A DNA stretch of 60,293 bases from contig NZ_KB890420.1 in the NCBI RefSeq assembly GCF_000373105.1, forward strand, positions 1 to 60,293. Reading direction: 5' to 3'. The translations under genes were made by a program, and so were the position numbers. The notes under the pieces are model-generated. The model did no database searches. It had not been told where the DNA came from and saw only the letters and a list, made by a program, of their open reading frames with translations. Below, piece after piece: positions 1 to 8,547 of this stretch; the stretch's first letter is position 1; the number at the start of each line of letters is the position of its first letter. This stretch comes from Neolewinella persica DSM 23188. Lineage in GTDB: Bacteria > Bacteroidota > Bacteroidia > Chitinophagales > Saprospiraceae.

Positions 1-63
1 CTGACTTACACGCTGACGGCGGGTGAGTTCACCGCTTCTAAGAAGATGGTGGTGGTTAAGTAA
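1..63 (+). CDS. C-terminal end of a T9SS-exported protein (partial)
   Basis: Only the last 20 codons are in the window; the gene starts upstream. The residues LTYTLTAGEFTASKKMVVVK followed by TAA have the look of the final beta-strand of a type A T9SS sorting domain, which usually ends in a basic residue after a hydrophobic run such as KMVVVK. Such domains direct export through the outer membrane and are cleaved on arrival. Nothing can be said about the mature protein. The stop is followed by stacked terminator hairpins. Confidence 0.6.
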   Translation: MTYTLTAGEFTASKKMVVVK

Positions 64-75
64 ACTGCACATACC

Positions 76-113
76 GGACGCTCAAAGGTCCCCTCGGGCC
101 GCTTTGAGCGTCC
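76..113 (+). terminator. Hairpin after the partial T9SS gene
   Basis: Arms GGACGCTCAAAG (76-87) and CTTTGAGCGTCC (102-113) are perfectly complementary, starting 12 bases after the stop codon. There is no long T-run after it, so it may act together with the next hairpin. Confidence 0.55.
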
Positions 114-121
114 TTGTACCG

Positions 122-160
122 AAGCCCCGCTGCTCCTTGATGGAGCGGCGGGGCTTTTTT
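122..160 (+). terminator. Rho-independent terminator
   Basis: Arms AAGCCCCGCTGCTCC and GGAGCGGCGGGGCTT pair with one wobble, loop TTGAT, followed by a run of six T. This is the classical intrinsic terminator form for the gene ending at 63. Confidence 0.8.
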
Positions 161-185
161 GTTTAGCTTATTGACCTTTACCGGA

Positions 186-209
186 TTCTTCAGCACTCGG
201 GCTGAAGAA
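186..209. terminator. Small hairpin in convergent gap
   Basis: TTCTTCAGC (186-194) pairs with GCTGAAGAA (201-209). It lies between the two larger terminators in the gap between convergent genes. Confidence 0.35.
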
Positions 210-211
210 CG

Positions 212-246
212 AAGCCCCGTTACTCTGGAGAAGTAACGGGGCTTTA
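212..246 (-). terminator. Terminator facing the lipoprotein gene
   Basis: AGCCCCGTTACT (213-224) pairs with AGTAACGGGGCT (232-243), flanked by AA and TTTATT, so it can terminate in both directions. It lies just past the 3' end of the minus-strand lipoprotein gene. Confidence 0.65.
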
Positions 247-272
247 TTCAGTATTGTACAGGTCAATGCATA

Positions 273-836
273 TCACATGCTATCAACCGTACTGGCCTGG
301 ACTTTATTAACGTAATCCCAGAAGGCGGCAACAGTAACGATTTTCCAGTGGCCGTCCACTTTTTCCATCAGTCTGACTTCCTGACTGATTTGGTAGGTCT
401 CTTCTTTTTCATCGCTGTTATACTGCTCCCAGGTTAGGTGAGCTACCTGATTGCCGTAAAAGCGTTTTCGCAGGTTAAGGCGATTAACCTTAGGGTGTCC
501 TTGAGTGCCTCCCAAGGTACTGGTGTTTTCCTTAATGTAGTTTCCGACGCGCCGGTCCACTTCACTCCAGCCAACTTTAGCGTCATAAGTTCCGTCCTGG
601 TTGTTCCAAGCCTGAAAGGCGTAGTCTTCGTCCACCCAATTTTCCTTCCAGCAGTCGTAATCTCGGGCAAAGAAACAGGCAGTTTCGTTTTCGATTACTT
701 TCATGATCGCCTCCAGCTCTGCTTCTTCATCGAAGGAAGCGTCGGCGGTCAGTTCTCCGGAAGCGGTCTTCGTGTCCTGGCAGGATGGGAAGCACAGGAA
801 ACAGAAGAGGGGGAGTAAATAAAATAATCTTCTCAT
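273..836 (-). CDS. Small lipoprotein with SnoaL/NTF2-like domain
   Basis: 187 residues. The N-terminus MRRLFYLLPLFCFLCFPSC is a lipoprotein signal peptide with the lipobox Cys at residue 19. The rest, with an acidic helix (EEAELEAIMKVIENETACFF), a DYDCWKENWVDEDY segment and a C-terminal strand pattern GHWKIVTVAAFWDYV, resembles the cone-shaped SnoaL/NTF2-like (DUF4440-type) fold. Many such proteins are ligand-binding or of unknown role, so no activity is claimed. Single gene, convergent with the partial T9SS gene and divergent from the GntR regulator. Confidence 0.6.
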   Translation of the reverse strand: MRRLFYLLPLFCFLCFPSCQDTKTASGELTADASFDEEAELEAIMKVIENETACFFARDYDCWKENWVDEDYAFQAWNNQDGTYDAKVGWSEVDRRVGNYIKENTSTLGGTQGHPKVNRLNLRKRFYGNQVAHLTWEQYNSDEKEETYQISQEVRLMEKVDGHWKIVTVAAFWDYVNKVQASTVDSM

Positions 837-1140
837 GATACAGGATTTATTTTACTACGAAAAAATGTCAGATATGCAAGCGAGTTAGCGTTTAATATAG
901 TCGGTTAATCGCATAATTGCAAATTAGTGCGTGGTTAAGGTTCCAAACTTTGGAAGTCTCCACCAGAGGCAATTCAGGGAAGGTGCATACCCGGGGGGAG
1001 GTCTTTGAACCATATGTACCCTAAAACCAGTCTGTACCCGAATTCTGCACCTGCGGTCGCGCCACTATAAATTGGAGCTGATGCTGAATGGAAAGCAGTA
1101 AGTTGATCTTCTGAACTATTGGGGGTGTCGAAAGATATTT
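837..1140. other. Non-coding gap between lipoprotein and GntR genes
   Basis: About 300 bases with no credible gene. It holds a short palindrome TTCCAA-act-TTGGAA (941-955) and one copy of the dispersed 17-bp repeat (1047-1063). Promoters of the two divergent genes should lie near its two edges; only the GntR side is recognisable. Confidence 0.6.
1047..1063 (-). repeat. Dispersed 17-bp repeat, copy 1
   Basis: The plus strand reads GCACCTGCGGTCGCGCC, the reverse complement of the consensus GGCGCGGCCGCAGGTGC with one change. Strand is given as the strand that reads the consensus. Lies about 80 bases upstream of the GntR operator. Confidence 0.8.
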
Positions 1141-1144
1141 AAAA

Positions 1145-1171
1145 TTGGTTAACCAAAGCTTGGTTAACCAA
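1145..1171. promoter_or_regulatory. Double palindromic operator for the GntR/FadR regulator
   Basis: Two identical perfect 12-bp palindromes TTGGTTAACCAA lie at 1145-1156 and 1160-1171, separated by AGC, and the pair sits in a larger palindrome with 14-bp arms (1141-1175). The TTGGT..ACCAA shape is the one bound by FadR-subfamily GntR regulators such as UxuR/ExuR. Its position over the promoter of the adjacent GntR gene points to autorepression. Confidence 0.8.
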
Positions 1172-1190
1172 TTTTTAAATGTTAGATTTG
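1160..1190 (+). promoter_or_regulatory. Bacteroidota-type promoter of the GntR gene
   Basis: The -7 box TAGATTTG (1183-1190) matches TAnnTTTG exactly. With 19 bases between, the -33 position falls on TTGG (1160-1163), inside the second operator palindrome. Bound repressor would block sigma access. Transcription should start near 1197, which excludes the ATG at 1179 as start codon. Confidence 0.6.
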
Positions 1191-1217
1191 TTTCGTGTTC
1201 AGGCACTTGGACGCCTT

Positions 1218-1937
1218 ATGTCGATCGTTATGCTAGAAAATTTCAGTGAAATTAAAGTTGAGAGTCCGGTAGATGTGATCATCCGACAAGTTCGGGCACT
1301 GATTACTTCTGGGCAATTGGCCCCTGGCGACAAGCTACCGGCAGAACGTAAAATGGCGGAACGACTTGGAGTAAGCCGTGGCCATGTTAGGGACGCTTTA
1401 CAGAAACTGGAATTTTATGGCATTCTTCGGACCCTCCCGCAAAGCGGTACCGTTGTTGCGGGAATGGGTATCACTGCGCTTGAGGGGCTGATAACGGATG
1501 TCTTGCAACTGGAAGAAAGTGACTTTGGTTCTTTGGTAGAAACCCGGGTGATGCTGGAGGTGCAGTGTGTTAAGCTAGCTGCTGAACGCCGTACGTCTGT
1601 CGATCTGGTTGAAATCCAGAGTGCTTTAGCTGCATATGAGGATAAAATCAAAGGTGGAGAATCTGCCGTTGAGGAAGATCTTATGTTCCACCTAAGTCTT
1701 GCAGATGCGAGTAAGAACGGGGTACTGAAATCCCTGATGATGGTCATTGCACCTGATATCATAGCAAGTCACACAAAATATAAGGTCTGTGACGAAAGAA
1801 CTGAGTTAAAGGCCTTTTATGAGCACGAAGAAATACTTCGCTGCATCCGCAACCAAGACGTTGCTGCTGCAGAGAAAGCGGTGCTTCGGCATTTGAGAAA
1901 TGTTACGGAATTCAGCGAAACGCTCCGTAATTCATAA
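1218..1937 (+). CDS. GntR/FadR-family transcriptional regulator, likely alginate locus repressor
   Basis: 239 residues from ATG 1218 (ATG 1230 is also possible; the in-frame ATG at 1179 overlaps the -7 promoter box). The N-terminal winged helix-turn-helix is clear: a helix with IIRQVRALITSGQLAPGDKLP, then ERKMAERLGVSRGHVRDALQKLE and the wing GILRTLPQSGTVV. The C-terminal half is the all-helical FCD ligand domain, with ETRVMLEVQCVKLAAER and the H-rich segment near FYEHEEILRCI. It is the first gene of the alginate locus and has a palindromic operator over its promoter. In Zobellia a GntR regulator (AusR) controls alginate genes with KDG as effector; by analogy KDG or a related acid may be the inducer here. 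The effector is inference. Confidence 0.85.
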   Translation: MSIVMLENFSEIKVESPVDVIIRQVRALITSGQLAPGDKLPAERKMAERLGVSRGHVRDALQKLEFYGILRTLPQSGTVVAGMGITALEGLITDVLQLEESDFGSLVETRVMLEVQCVKLAAERRTSVDLVEIQSALAAYEDKIKGGESAVEEDLMFHLSLADASKNGVLKSLMMVIAPDIIASHTKYKVCDERTELKAFYEHEEILRCIRNQDVAAAEKAVLRHLRNVTEFSETLRNS

Positions 1938-2076
1938 GTTTTAAATCCGATCAACTTTTAAAATGAATTTCCTGATTCTCTGCAAAGGAGTCGAGTTCAA
2001 AAGACTGTCCGTAAAGCACAAGTGAATTCAAAGCTCCGGACTACAACTTTAAACAACTAATCAAATTTTTAAGTAA

Positions 2077-3165
2077 ATGCAAAAAGCGATTATTATGCAA
2101 AACATGACAACTACGGTCAGCAAGCACATCATTCTGATGATGTCCCTTTTCTTGTCAATCACCATGATTTCATCTTGCGGTGAGGATGATGAAATGCCTG
2201 TAACGCCGACTCCTGACCCTTCAAGCGTGGTCGCTAATTTCACCTCGCAGGTTGATGCTGACAATTCATTGACGTACGCTTTCACGAATAACTCTGTGGT
2301 CAACGGAATTACCAATACCTCTTACACGTCTTCCTGGGACTTTGGTGGAGATGGAACTTCTTCTGAAGCCAGCCCTTCCTACACCTTCTCAGGAGAGGGT
2401 ACTTATACGGTTACATTGACGGTAACCGCAACAGATGGAGAAACGGGTATGACGAGTGAAACAATTGAGGTTACCGCACCTAAGAACAGGTACGCTGTTA
2501 TAGCTGACTTAGCCGACGATGATACTGGTGAGCTTCGGTATGTAGCGATGGATTCAATTCGCACAGGTAGAATCACATTCGACTATAGAGTAGCCCTAGG
2601 TGCTGCGGACGGTTTTATTAATGTTTCCGGCCCTTCAACAACTGGTGATTTTGCCCTTGTAGAAGTAAGGATCAAGGACGATGCCCCGCATGAATACCGA
2701 GAAGGAGCATCTGACGCTACTATTGCAAGTGCCACCTTTCCTGATCCAGTAGTTGATGTATGGGTTCCCGTTGAAGTAAGTTGGGTTGCCTCTGCTGATG
2801 GCTTGACCCCGCCAACGTTTAGCCTTTCAATGAACGGTCAGGTGGTGTCCACCGATGCGCTAAGTACTACTAACGGTGGTGCCGATGATGTAGCTCCTCA
2901 TTTAGAGGCCACCAAAGATGGTGGTTACAACTTCCAGTGGAAATACAATTCGACTTCATCCACCTCTGATCAAGTTTTTCACGTTGATAATATCGTAATC
3001 TATTCTTCTGATTCAGGAACTGAGCAGGTAGCTTTCAGTGATGACTTCCAGGGCTATTCAGCAGGTGATAATTTGGATCCTGCGGATGCTGATGGAAATG
3101 TAATAAATGCTGAGTCCGTATACCATCCTAATTGTTCAGAAGTCACAGTGGGTGAAGATGATTAA
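2077..3165 (+). CDS. PKD-domain surface lipoprotein of the alginate locus
   Basis: 362 residues. A signal peptide ends in the lipobox ISSC (Cys34), so the protein is lipid-anchored, probably on the cell surface beside SusC/SusD. Residues about 47-132 form a PKD domain, with SSWDFGGDGTSSEASPSYTF and GTYTVTLTVTATDG. The remaining 230 residues are beta-rich (YNFQWKYNSTSS, HVDNIVIYSS) and suggest a carbohydrate-binding sandwich, but no family is recognised. ATGs at 2095 and 2104 would give shorter, more typical signal peptides. Lipoproteins in this place in polysaccharide loci often bind the glycan; that role is inferred. Confidence 0.65.
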   Translation: MQKAIIMQNMTTTVSKHIILMMSLFLSITMISSCGEDDEMPVTPTPDPSSVVANFTSQVDADNSLTYAFTNNSVVNGITNTSYTSSWDFGGDGTSSEASPSYTFSGEGTYTVTLTVTATDGETGMTSETIEVTAPKNRYAVIADLADDDTGELRYVAMDSIRTGRITFDYRVALGAADGFINVSGPSTTGDFALVEVRIKDDAPHEYREGASDATIASATFPDPVVDVWVPVEVSWVASADGLTPPTFSLSMNGQVVSTDALSTTNGGADDVAPHLEATKDGGYNFQWKYNSTSSTSDQVFHVDNIVIYSSDSGTEQVAFSDDFQGYSAGDNLDPADADGNVINAESVYHPNCSEVTVGEDD

Positions 3166-3220
3166 GCTCTAATTAGCAGAATGAGCTATTTATGAGCTAT
3201 TAGTTCATACAGTAAAGTGA

Positions 3221-3250
3221 GGAGCGTCTGGAAAGACGCTCCTTATTTTA
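3221..3250 (+). terminator. Terminator between the PKD lipoprotein and susC-like genes
   Basis: Perfect 9-bp arms GGAGCGTCT (3221-3229) and AGACGCTCC (3234-3242), loop GGAA, followed by TTATTTTA. It suggests that the regulator/lipoprotein transcript ends or is weakened here and that the SusC gene has its own start. Confidence 0.7.
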
Positions 3251-3384
3251 CACTGTGCTCAATGCCTTTTTCATATTGAAAGCTATCATTCGAACTAAGG
3301 GGTTGGTCCCAGTTATTAAAAGAAGTTTTACTGAGGCGATTATGCAATCGAAAACCCAGTCACTATTTTTTAAAAAAATATTTT

Positions 3385-6300
3385 ATGAATTACTTTTCAC
3401 AAAATTTTGCTGGGCGCACCAACAGGGTGCTATGCCTCCTTTTCATGTTCATGTGCTTGGCTACAACTGGTACTTATGCACAAGGAACCGTTAGTGGTAC
3501 AGTTACCGATCAGGATGGTGAAACTCTAATTGGAGTTACTGTAGTGGTGCAGGGAACATCCACTGGTACAGTTACTGATTTCGATGGAACTTTCAGCTTA
3601 GAGGTTCCGTCCAATGCGGTTTTGGTATTTTCGTATACCGGATTTGAATCGCAAATTGTTCCTGTTAGCGGACAAACTCGCTTCGATATTACACTAAGTA
3701 CAAGTTCAACGGTATTAGACGAAATTGTAGTAGTTGGTTATGGAAGTGTTCAAAAGAGTGACATTACGGGTAGTGTTGCTTCCGTAAAGGCTGAAGACAT
3801 ACAAGCTTTTCCCGTATTAAATGCCGGTCAGGCACTTCAAGGCCGTGCAGCCGGGGTGTCTGTTCAAACACAGAATGGTGGAGAGCCTGGAGCGGGTATT
3901 TCAATTCGAGTACGTGGTGGCTCATCACTCAATGCAAGCAGTGACCCACTTGTTGTGGTGGACGGTTTTGTTGGTGCTTCATTTCCACAACAAAACGATA
4001 TAGAATCCATAGAGATATTGAAAGATGCATCTGCAACTGCAATCTATGGCTCAAGAGGGTCTGGAGGAGTTATCCTGGTTACTACCAAGAAAGGTAAGTC
4101 CGGAAAAGTAACCCTTGAACTCAATTCTAATTATTCCTTTCAGGAAACGACAAACAGGCTGGATTTGCTGGATGCCAGAGGATTTGCTCAATACCAAAAC
4201 ATGATCCGTACCAATGCGGGTGATGTCCCTTATTCTCAGGGATTAGCTGATACAGATTGGCAAGACGAAATTTACAGAAATGGAAGTACACAAAACCACC
4301 AGTTTTCTGTTTCCGGAGGAGGTGATAATGTTAATTACTACGTGTCTGGTACTTATTTTGATCAGGAGGGAATCGTTGTTAACTCTGACTTTCAAAAGAT
4401 TCAGTTTTTAGCTAATGTAGATGCAAAAGTCAGTGATAGGTTGAAAATTGGATTGAACACTGTTTCTAGTCGAAGTGAGCAAAATGGTGTATCAACCCAA
4501 TCGACGGGAAGTGATGCTATTGGTTCTGTAAACGGAGGAGGAGATGATGTTGTAGCCCTGGCTTTCAGGTTCTCACCGGATGTGGGAAGGTTCGATGAGA
4601 ATGGAAACTTTTCTCAAAATACGGTGGGAGATGATATAGAAAACCCATGGGCGGTTGCTACACAAATAACCAATGAAACCAAAACAGATAACGTAAGAAC
4701 CAACCTGTATGCTGATCTTCAGATATTTGATGGCCTGAGTTTTAAAACTACCTTTGGTTACAGAACTCAAAATAGTACGGAAGGATATTTCAAGCCACAA
4801 TCTTTTCAGCTTTCTGCTGGTGGAGCGTTTTTGGAATCCGTAAAAAGAACAAGTATTCTTAACGAGAACTACTTAACGTATACCAAACCAGTCGGGAAAG
4901 GTAATTTAACCTTATTGGCTGGGCATTCCTATCAAAAAAATACTACAGAGGGACTTGAGGCCGGTGCCCGAGAACTACTGAGTGATGTGTTCTCATTCTA
5001 CAACCTGGAAGCAGGTCAGATTGATCAGCGTACCGTTGATTCTCGTTTCTCAGAGTCTGAAATTGAGTCGGTTTTTGGACGATTTAACTTTGACTGGGAT
5101 AACAAATATTTGCTTACCGCTACCGTTCGTAGAGATGGTGCATCAAACTTTGCTGCAAACAATAAGTATGCAATTTTTCCATCTGTCGCTTTAGGCTGGA
5201 AGATTTCGCAAGAAAGCTTTTTGGTTGACAACCCAACGATATCCAACCTCAAATTAAGAGCTAGTTACGGACTAACGGGTAACCAAGCCATCGGGCCTTA
5301 CGAGTCACTTGCTATCTATCGTGTTCAGCCACCCACGGAAGTTGACGGTGCTTTTGGTGTAGATCTCGCTCGTGAAGCCAATCCGGATTTAAAATGGGAA
5401 ACTTCATACCAGACAAATATTGGATTGGATCTAGGCCTGTTTCAAGGCAGGATAGCGATTAGTGCAGATTATTACAACATTGATACGGAAGACCTTTTAG
5501 CCGTAGACAGAGCTTCAAGTTTTTACTTAGGAACATCTGACCTGGACGTCCTTAGAAATGTGGGTTCCATCAATAATAATGGGTTTGAGTTTTCTTTGAC
5601 TTCAACCAATATCAACACGGCAAACTTTAACTGGAAGAGTAATTTTAACGTGTCGATAAACAGGAGCGAGGTGGTGGAATTATCTTCCGGAACGGAAATC
5701 CTGGGCACCGGTGCTCCGGGTTACTTTGCTGGTGGTAACACTTACATACTGAGAGAAGGAGACCCCATCGGCCTTTTCTGGGGATTGGATTACCAAGGGG
5801 TATACCAGGGAGGGGATATTCCCGCAGGAACGGCTTTAGAAGGCAGGTCTTTCGACGGAAACGGGAACCCAATTCCCGGAGAACCATTATTCGCGGAGGT
5901 AGCGGATGAAGATGGCAATTTTGACGGTGTCATTAATGACAATGACAGACAGGCTATCGGTGATCCAAATCCTGATTTCACCCTTGGCCTTAGCAATAGC
6001 TTCTCTTACAAAGGCTTCGATTTGAACATCTTCTTCCAGGGGTCCTTAGGTGGGGATATTTATAACCTTACCGCTGTTCAATTGTACAATGGTGACAGTA
6101 ATGCATTGACCGATATATTGAACTCCTGGACGCCAGAGAACACGAATACAGACATTCCTCGGGCCGCGGTCAGAGGTAGAGAGCGTTCCTCTCGCTTTGT
6201 AGAGGATGGAAGCTATTTAAGACTCAAGAACGTTGCCCTGGGCTATAATTTGCCATTGGCGGCTATCCAAAAGCTGGGATTCAGTTCTGCTAGACTTTCG

Positions 6301-6474
6301 GTAAGTGCACAAAACCTATTAACCTTCACCGGTTATTCTGGATTGGACCCTGAAGTAAGCTATTTTGGAAGCGGTGGCGAAAGCAGCGGAGATGATAACA
6401 TCATTCAAGGGCACGATTATGGGAATTACCCCAATTTGAGGTCAGTAACGGTTGGTGTTAACTTGAAATTCTAA
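3385..6474 (+). CDS. SusC-like TonB-dependent outer membrane transporter
   Basis: 1029 residues, normal size for the family. A signal peptide ends near TYAQ (residue 33). Then follow a carboxypeptidase-regulatory-like (CarboxypepD_reg) domain (about 36-110, GTVSGTVTDQDGETLIGVTV), the conserved DEIVVVGYG segment that precedes the plug, the plug domain (about 118-235, VRVRGGSS-type repeats and ILKDASATAIYGSRGSGGVI), and a long beta-barrel with the aromatic-rich end RSVTVGVNLKF. It would import oligo-alginate in a TonB/ExbBD-driven step together with the SusD-like lid encoded next. Substrate is inferred from the neighbouring lyases. Confidence 0.93.
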   Translation: MNYFSQNFAGRTNRVLCLLFMFMCLATTGTYAQGTVSGTVTDQDGETLIGVTVVVQGTSTGTVTDFDGTFSLEVPSNAVLVFSYTGFESQIVPVSGQTRFDITLSTSSTVLDEIVVVGYGSVQKSDITGSVASVKAEDIQAFPVLNAGQALQGRAAGVSVQTQNGGEPGAGISIRVRGGSSLNASSDPLVVVDGFVGASFPQQNDIESIEILKDASATAIYGSRGSGGVILVTTKKGKSGKVTLELNSNYSFQETTNRLDLLDARGFAQYQNMIRTNAGDVPYSQGLADTDWQDEIYRNGSTQNHQFSVSGGGDNVNYYVSGTYFDQEGIVVNSDFQKIQFLANVDAKVSDRLKIGLNTVSSRSEQNGVSTQSTGSDAIGSVNGGGDDVVALAFRFSPDVGRFDENGNFSQNTVGDDIENPWAVATQITNETKTDNVRTNLYADLQIFDGLSFKTTFGYRTQNSTEGYFKPQSFQLSAGGAFLESVKRTSILNENYLTYTKPVGKGNLTLLAGHSYQKNTTEGLEAGARELLSDVFSFYNLEAGQIDQRTVDSRFSESEIESVFGRFNFDWDNKYLLTATVRRDGASNFAANNKYAIFPSVALGWKISQESFLVDNPTISNLKLRASYGLTGNQAIGPYESLAIYRVQPPTEVDGAFGVDLAREANPDLKWETSYQTNIGLDLGLFQGRIAISADYYNIDTEDLLAVDRASSFYLGTSDLDVLRNVGSINNNGFEFSLTSTNINTANFNWKSNFNVSINRSEVVELSSGTEILGTGAPGYFAGGNTYILREGDPIGLFWGLDYQGVYQGGDIPAGTALEGRSFDGNGNPIPGEPLFAEVADEDGNFDGVINDNDRQAIGDPNPDFTLGLSNSFSYKGFDLNIFFQGSLGGDIYNLTAVQLYNGDSNALTDILNSWTPENTNTDIPRAAVRGRERSSRFVEDGSYLRLKNVALGYNLPLAAIQKLGFSSARLSVSAQNLLTFTGYSGLDPEVSYFGSGGESSGDDNIIQGHDYGNYPNLRSVTVGVNLKF

Positions 6475-6490
6475 GGGACGTGAAATAAGC

Positions 6491-6612
6491 AAAACGTGTT
6501 CTTGATAAGACACTTTTTATCCTCACCGTTCTTAGGTTTTTTGCGGAGCACCGCTACGGAAAAAATTTTAAGGACGGTGAGGGCAAGACAGGACAGTCAA
6601 AAATGACGTTTT
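6491..6612 (+). other. Nested stem-loop in the susC-susD intergenic region
   Basis: An outer helix AAAACGT (6491-6497) with ACGTTTT (6606-6612) encloses a hairpin at 6498-6515 and a long hairpin CCTCACCGTTCTTA (6521-6534) with TAAGGACGGTGAGG (6569-6582). The latter extends inward through T6/A6 and GCGG-AGCA-CCGC. A stable structure here could tune SusD against SusC output or protect the susC 3' end. Confidence 0.55.
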
Positions 6613-6660
6613 GTTTGTTTCGCGTTCACAAGTCAGATCAGTAATTAAAAGATAATTAAG

Positions 6661-8211
6661 ATGAAAAATACTATAATTTTATTCGCACTGATATTTGGTC
6701 TATCAATTACGGCGTGTTCAGATCTAGAAGAAAACGCAATAAGTCAACTGGAACCGAGCGAACGGAGTATTGATTTAGCGACGGTAGAGACTACCATTAA
6801 TGGTGCCTATGGCAATCAATCGGCTAGGGCACTCGAGTCGCGAGGAATGGGCTTGACGCTCATGTTACGTTCAGACATGGTAGCTATAGGAAACCCCACT
6901 ACAGCAGCCGAAAGAATTGAGCATGATCAATTCACAGTCTCAGCTACTAATCCGTTGATATTAAATCCTGCGAACCCTGAAAGAAGTTTCTGGCCACGCC
7001 TCTATCAGATAATCCGGGGAGCCAACGAAACCCTTAGGGAGTTGGAGTTTGTTGAGGGAGAAGATCCTGTTGTTTTGGATGAGGTTGCTGGTCGGGCACG
7101 CTTCCTCAGAGGTTATGCATACTACCATTTGGTAAGACTCTTTGGAGATGTCCCTTACCTGGATGAGCAAACTACTACCGTTGAAGCATCAGTTGCGCCA
7201 AGAACACCTGTGGATGAAGTGTACGCAGGCATCATTGCGGACTTTGAATTTGCTAAATCGACTTTGCCGAATGTGCGAGTGGATAAATCGCGTCCCAGCA
7301 AATCGACGGCAGGTGCCTTTCTTGCCAGTGTTCACTTAACTCGTGGAGAATACCAATTGGCCTATGATGAAGCGACTGACGTCATTAATAATGCAGGTAC
7401 ATACGACTTGGCACTGGAGCCCGATTACCGTAATATTTTCCATGGCGTTAATTCCGATTTTTCGAAAGAGCCAATGTTTATCATTGATTTTGTAGCCACC
7501 AATATTAATGACGAATCAAGAGATTATATCGCCGCTTTTACCGGTTTTTATGGCCAGGCGACTTACTACGCCACGGGTGGATGGTCCGTTATGGTACCGT
7601 CTCAGGCGGTTTATGATACCTGGGAGGCGGGAGACTACCGGAGAGATGTTAATCTCGATGCAGAAGCTATTACTAACAATGGTACCGTGATTCCTTTCAC
7701 AAGTTTTTCTAGCTTGGATCCTCGTAATACGAACCGCCCACATATTTCTAAATACACGGCTATGGCGGGTGATACGCCTCCGGCAAATACCAGCGGCCGG
7801 GATTCTGATTCTAACTACCAGCTAATGCGTTACGCCGAGGTGCTTTTGATCGCAGCTGAAGCTGCCATTGAACTTGGTAGAACCTCAGAAGCAGATGCAT
7901 GGATCAACATGGTCAGAGAAAGAGCACGGAATGGCGACGGATCTAGTGCGCCTAGTGCGCAACCCGCAAACATTAGTGGGGCTACTATTGATGATGTGCT
8001 GGAAGAAAGAAGGTTAGAACTTGCCTTTGAGTTCAAACGCTGGTATGACATTGTCAGAAGACAATTAGGTGGCGAAGCGTTTGGCCCGAATGGTCTTGAA
8101 TCTGAACTTATCGGTGCGCGGAACTTTGACCCATCCAGGGATTACTTGCTGCCAATTCCTCCCCTGGAAATTACGAATAACCCTAGCTTGACACAGAATC
8201 CTGGTTATTAG
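6661..8211 (+). CDS. SusD-like surface glycan-binding lipoprotein
   Basis: 516 residues. Signal peptide MKNTIILFALIFGLSITAC with lipid-anchoring Cys19. The N-terminal SusD-like region (about 20-220) has tetratricopeptide-like helices (RARFLRGYAYYHLVRLFGDVPY is typical), and the C-terminal RagB/SusD domain has the usual YQLMRYAEVLLIAAEA, ERRLELAFEFKRWYDIVR and final NPSLTQNPGY. It should form the hinged lid on the SusC-like barrel and capture alginate oligomers. Located 186 bases after the transporter gene, with a strong hairpin between. Confidence 0.93.
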   Translation: MKNTIILFALIFGLSITACSDLEENAISQLEPSERSIDLATVETTINGAYGNQSARALESRGMGLTLMLRSDMVAIGNPTTAAERIEHDQFTVSATNPLILNPANPERSFWPRLYQIIRGANETLRELEFVEGEDPVVLDEVAGRARFLRGYAYYHLVRLFGDVPYLDEQTTTVEASVAPRTPVDEVYAGIIADFEFAKSTLPNVRVDKSRPSKSTAGAFLASVHLTRGEYQLAYDEATDVINNAGTYDLALEPDYRNIFHGVNSDFSKEPMFIIDFVATNINDESRDYIAAFTGFYGQATYYATGGWSVMVPSQAVYDTWEAGDYRRDVNLDAEAITNNGTVIPFTSFSSLDPRNTNRPHISKYTAMAGDTPPANTSGRDSDSNYQLMRYAEVLLIAAEAAIELGRTSEADAWINMVRERARNGDGSSAPSAQPANISGATIDDVLEERRLELAFEFKRWYDIVRRQLGGEAFGPNGLESELIGARNFDPSRDYLLPIPPLEITNNPSLTQNPGY

Positions 8212-8242
8212 TCAAAACATTAATCAACCCCACTAGCGGTCA

Positions 8243-8390
8243 AGTTCATAAGCCTTCGAAGATTTAACGCTGGCAGCGTGGTGCTGGATCACTAACTAAA
8301 AGCCGATCATAGCCCCATAGCTACGTGAGGTTTTTAGTTGGGAAGTACAGCGCCGCGACGGCAAGTTAAATGGATGAATATTTATGAACT
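8243..8390 (+). ncRNA. Candidate structured RNA element (multi-helix) after the SusD-like gene
   Basis: Nested complementary blocks: AGTTCATAA (8243-8251) with TTATGAACT (8382-8390), ATTTAAC (8262-8268) with GTTAAAT (8365-8371), a local CGCTGGCAGCG hairpin, and AACTAAAAGCC (8294-8304) with GGTTTTTAGTT (8339-8349, one GU). Four helices in a consistent nested order suggest an RNA fold rather than chance. No known riboswitch or ncRNA family is recognised. Confidence 0.4.
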
Positions 8391-8403
8391 CGACCACCAG
8401 ACA

Positions 8404-8470
8404 TTCATTTGTCGAACTCCCCTAATACCGAAGGGGAGCCGCCCGTAATAAGCGGTCCCCTTCAGGGGTT
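8404..8470 (+). other. Run of three short GC-rich hairpins before the PL7 gene
   Basis: CTCCCCT/AGGGGAG, CCGC/GCGG and CCCCT-tc-AGGGG follow each other, then a GCCT/AGGC element around 8473-8490. The whole 336-base gap between the SusD-like and PL7 genes carries no gene. The downstream promoter is not clear; TATTTTG near 8510 is an imperfect -7 box. Confidence 0.4.
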
Positions 8471-8547
8471 AGCTGCGTTACTGCCTATGGCGGTCAGGCG
8501 AGTTAATCGTATTTTGTCTAGTAGCATAAATTATAAAATTTCCATTT

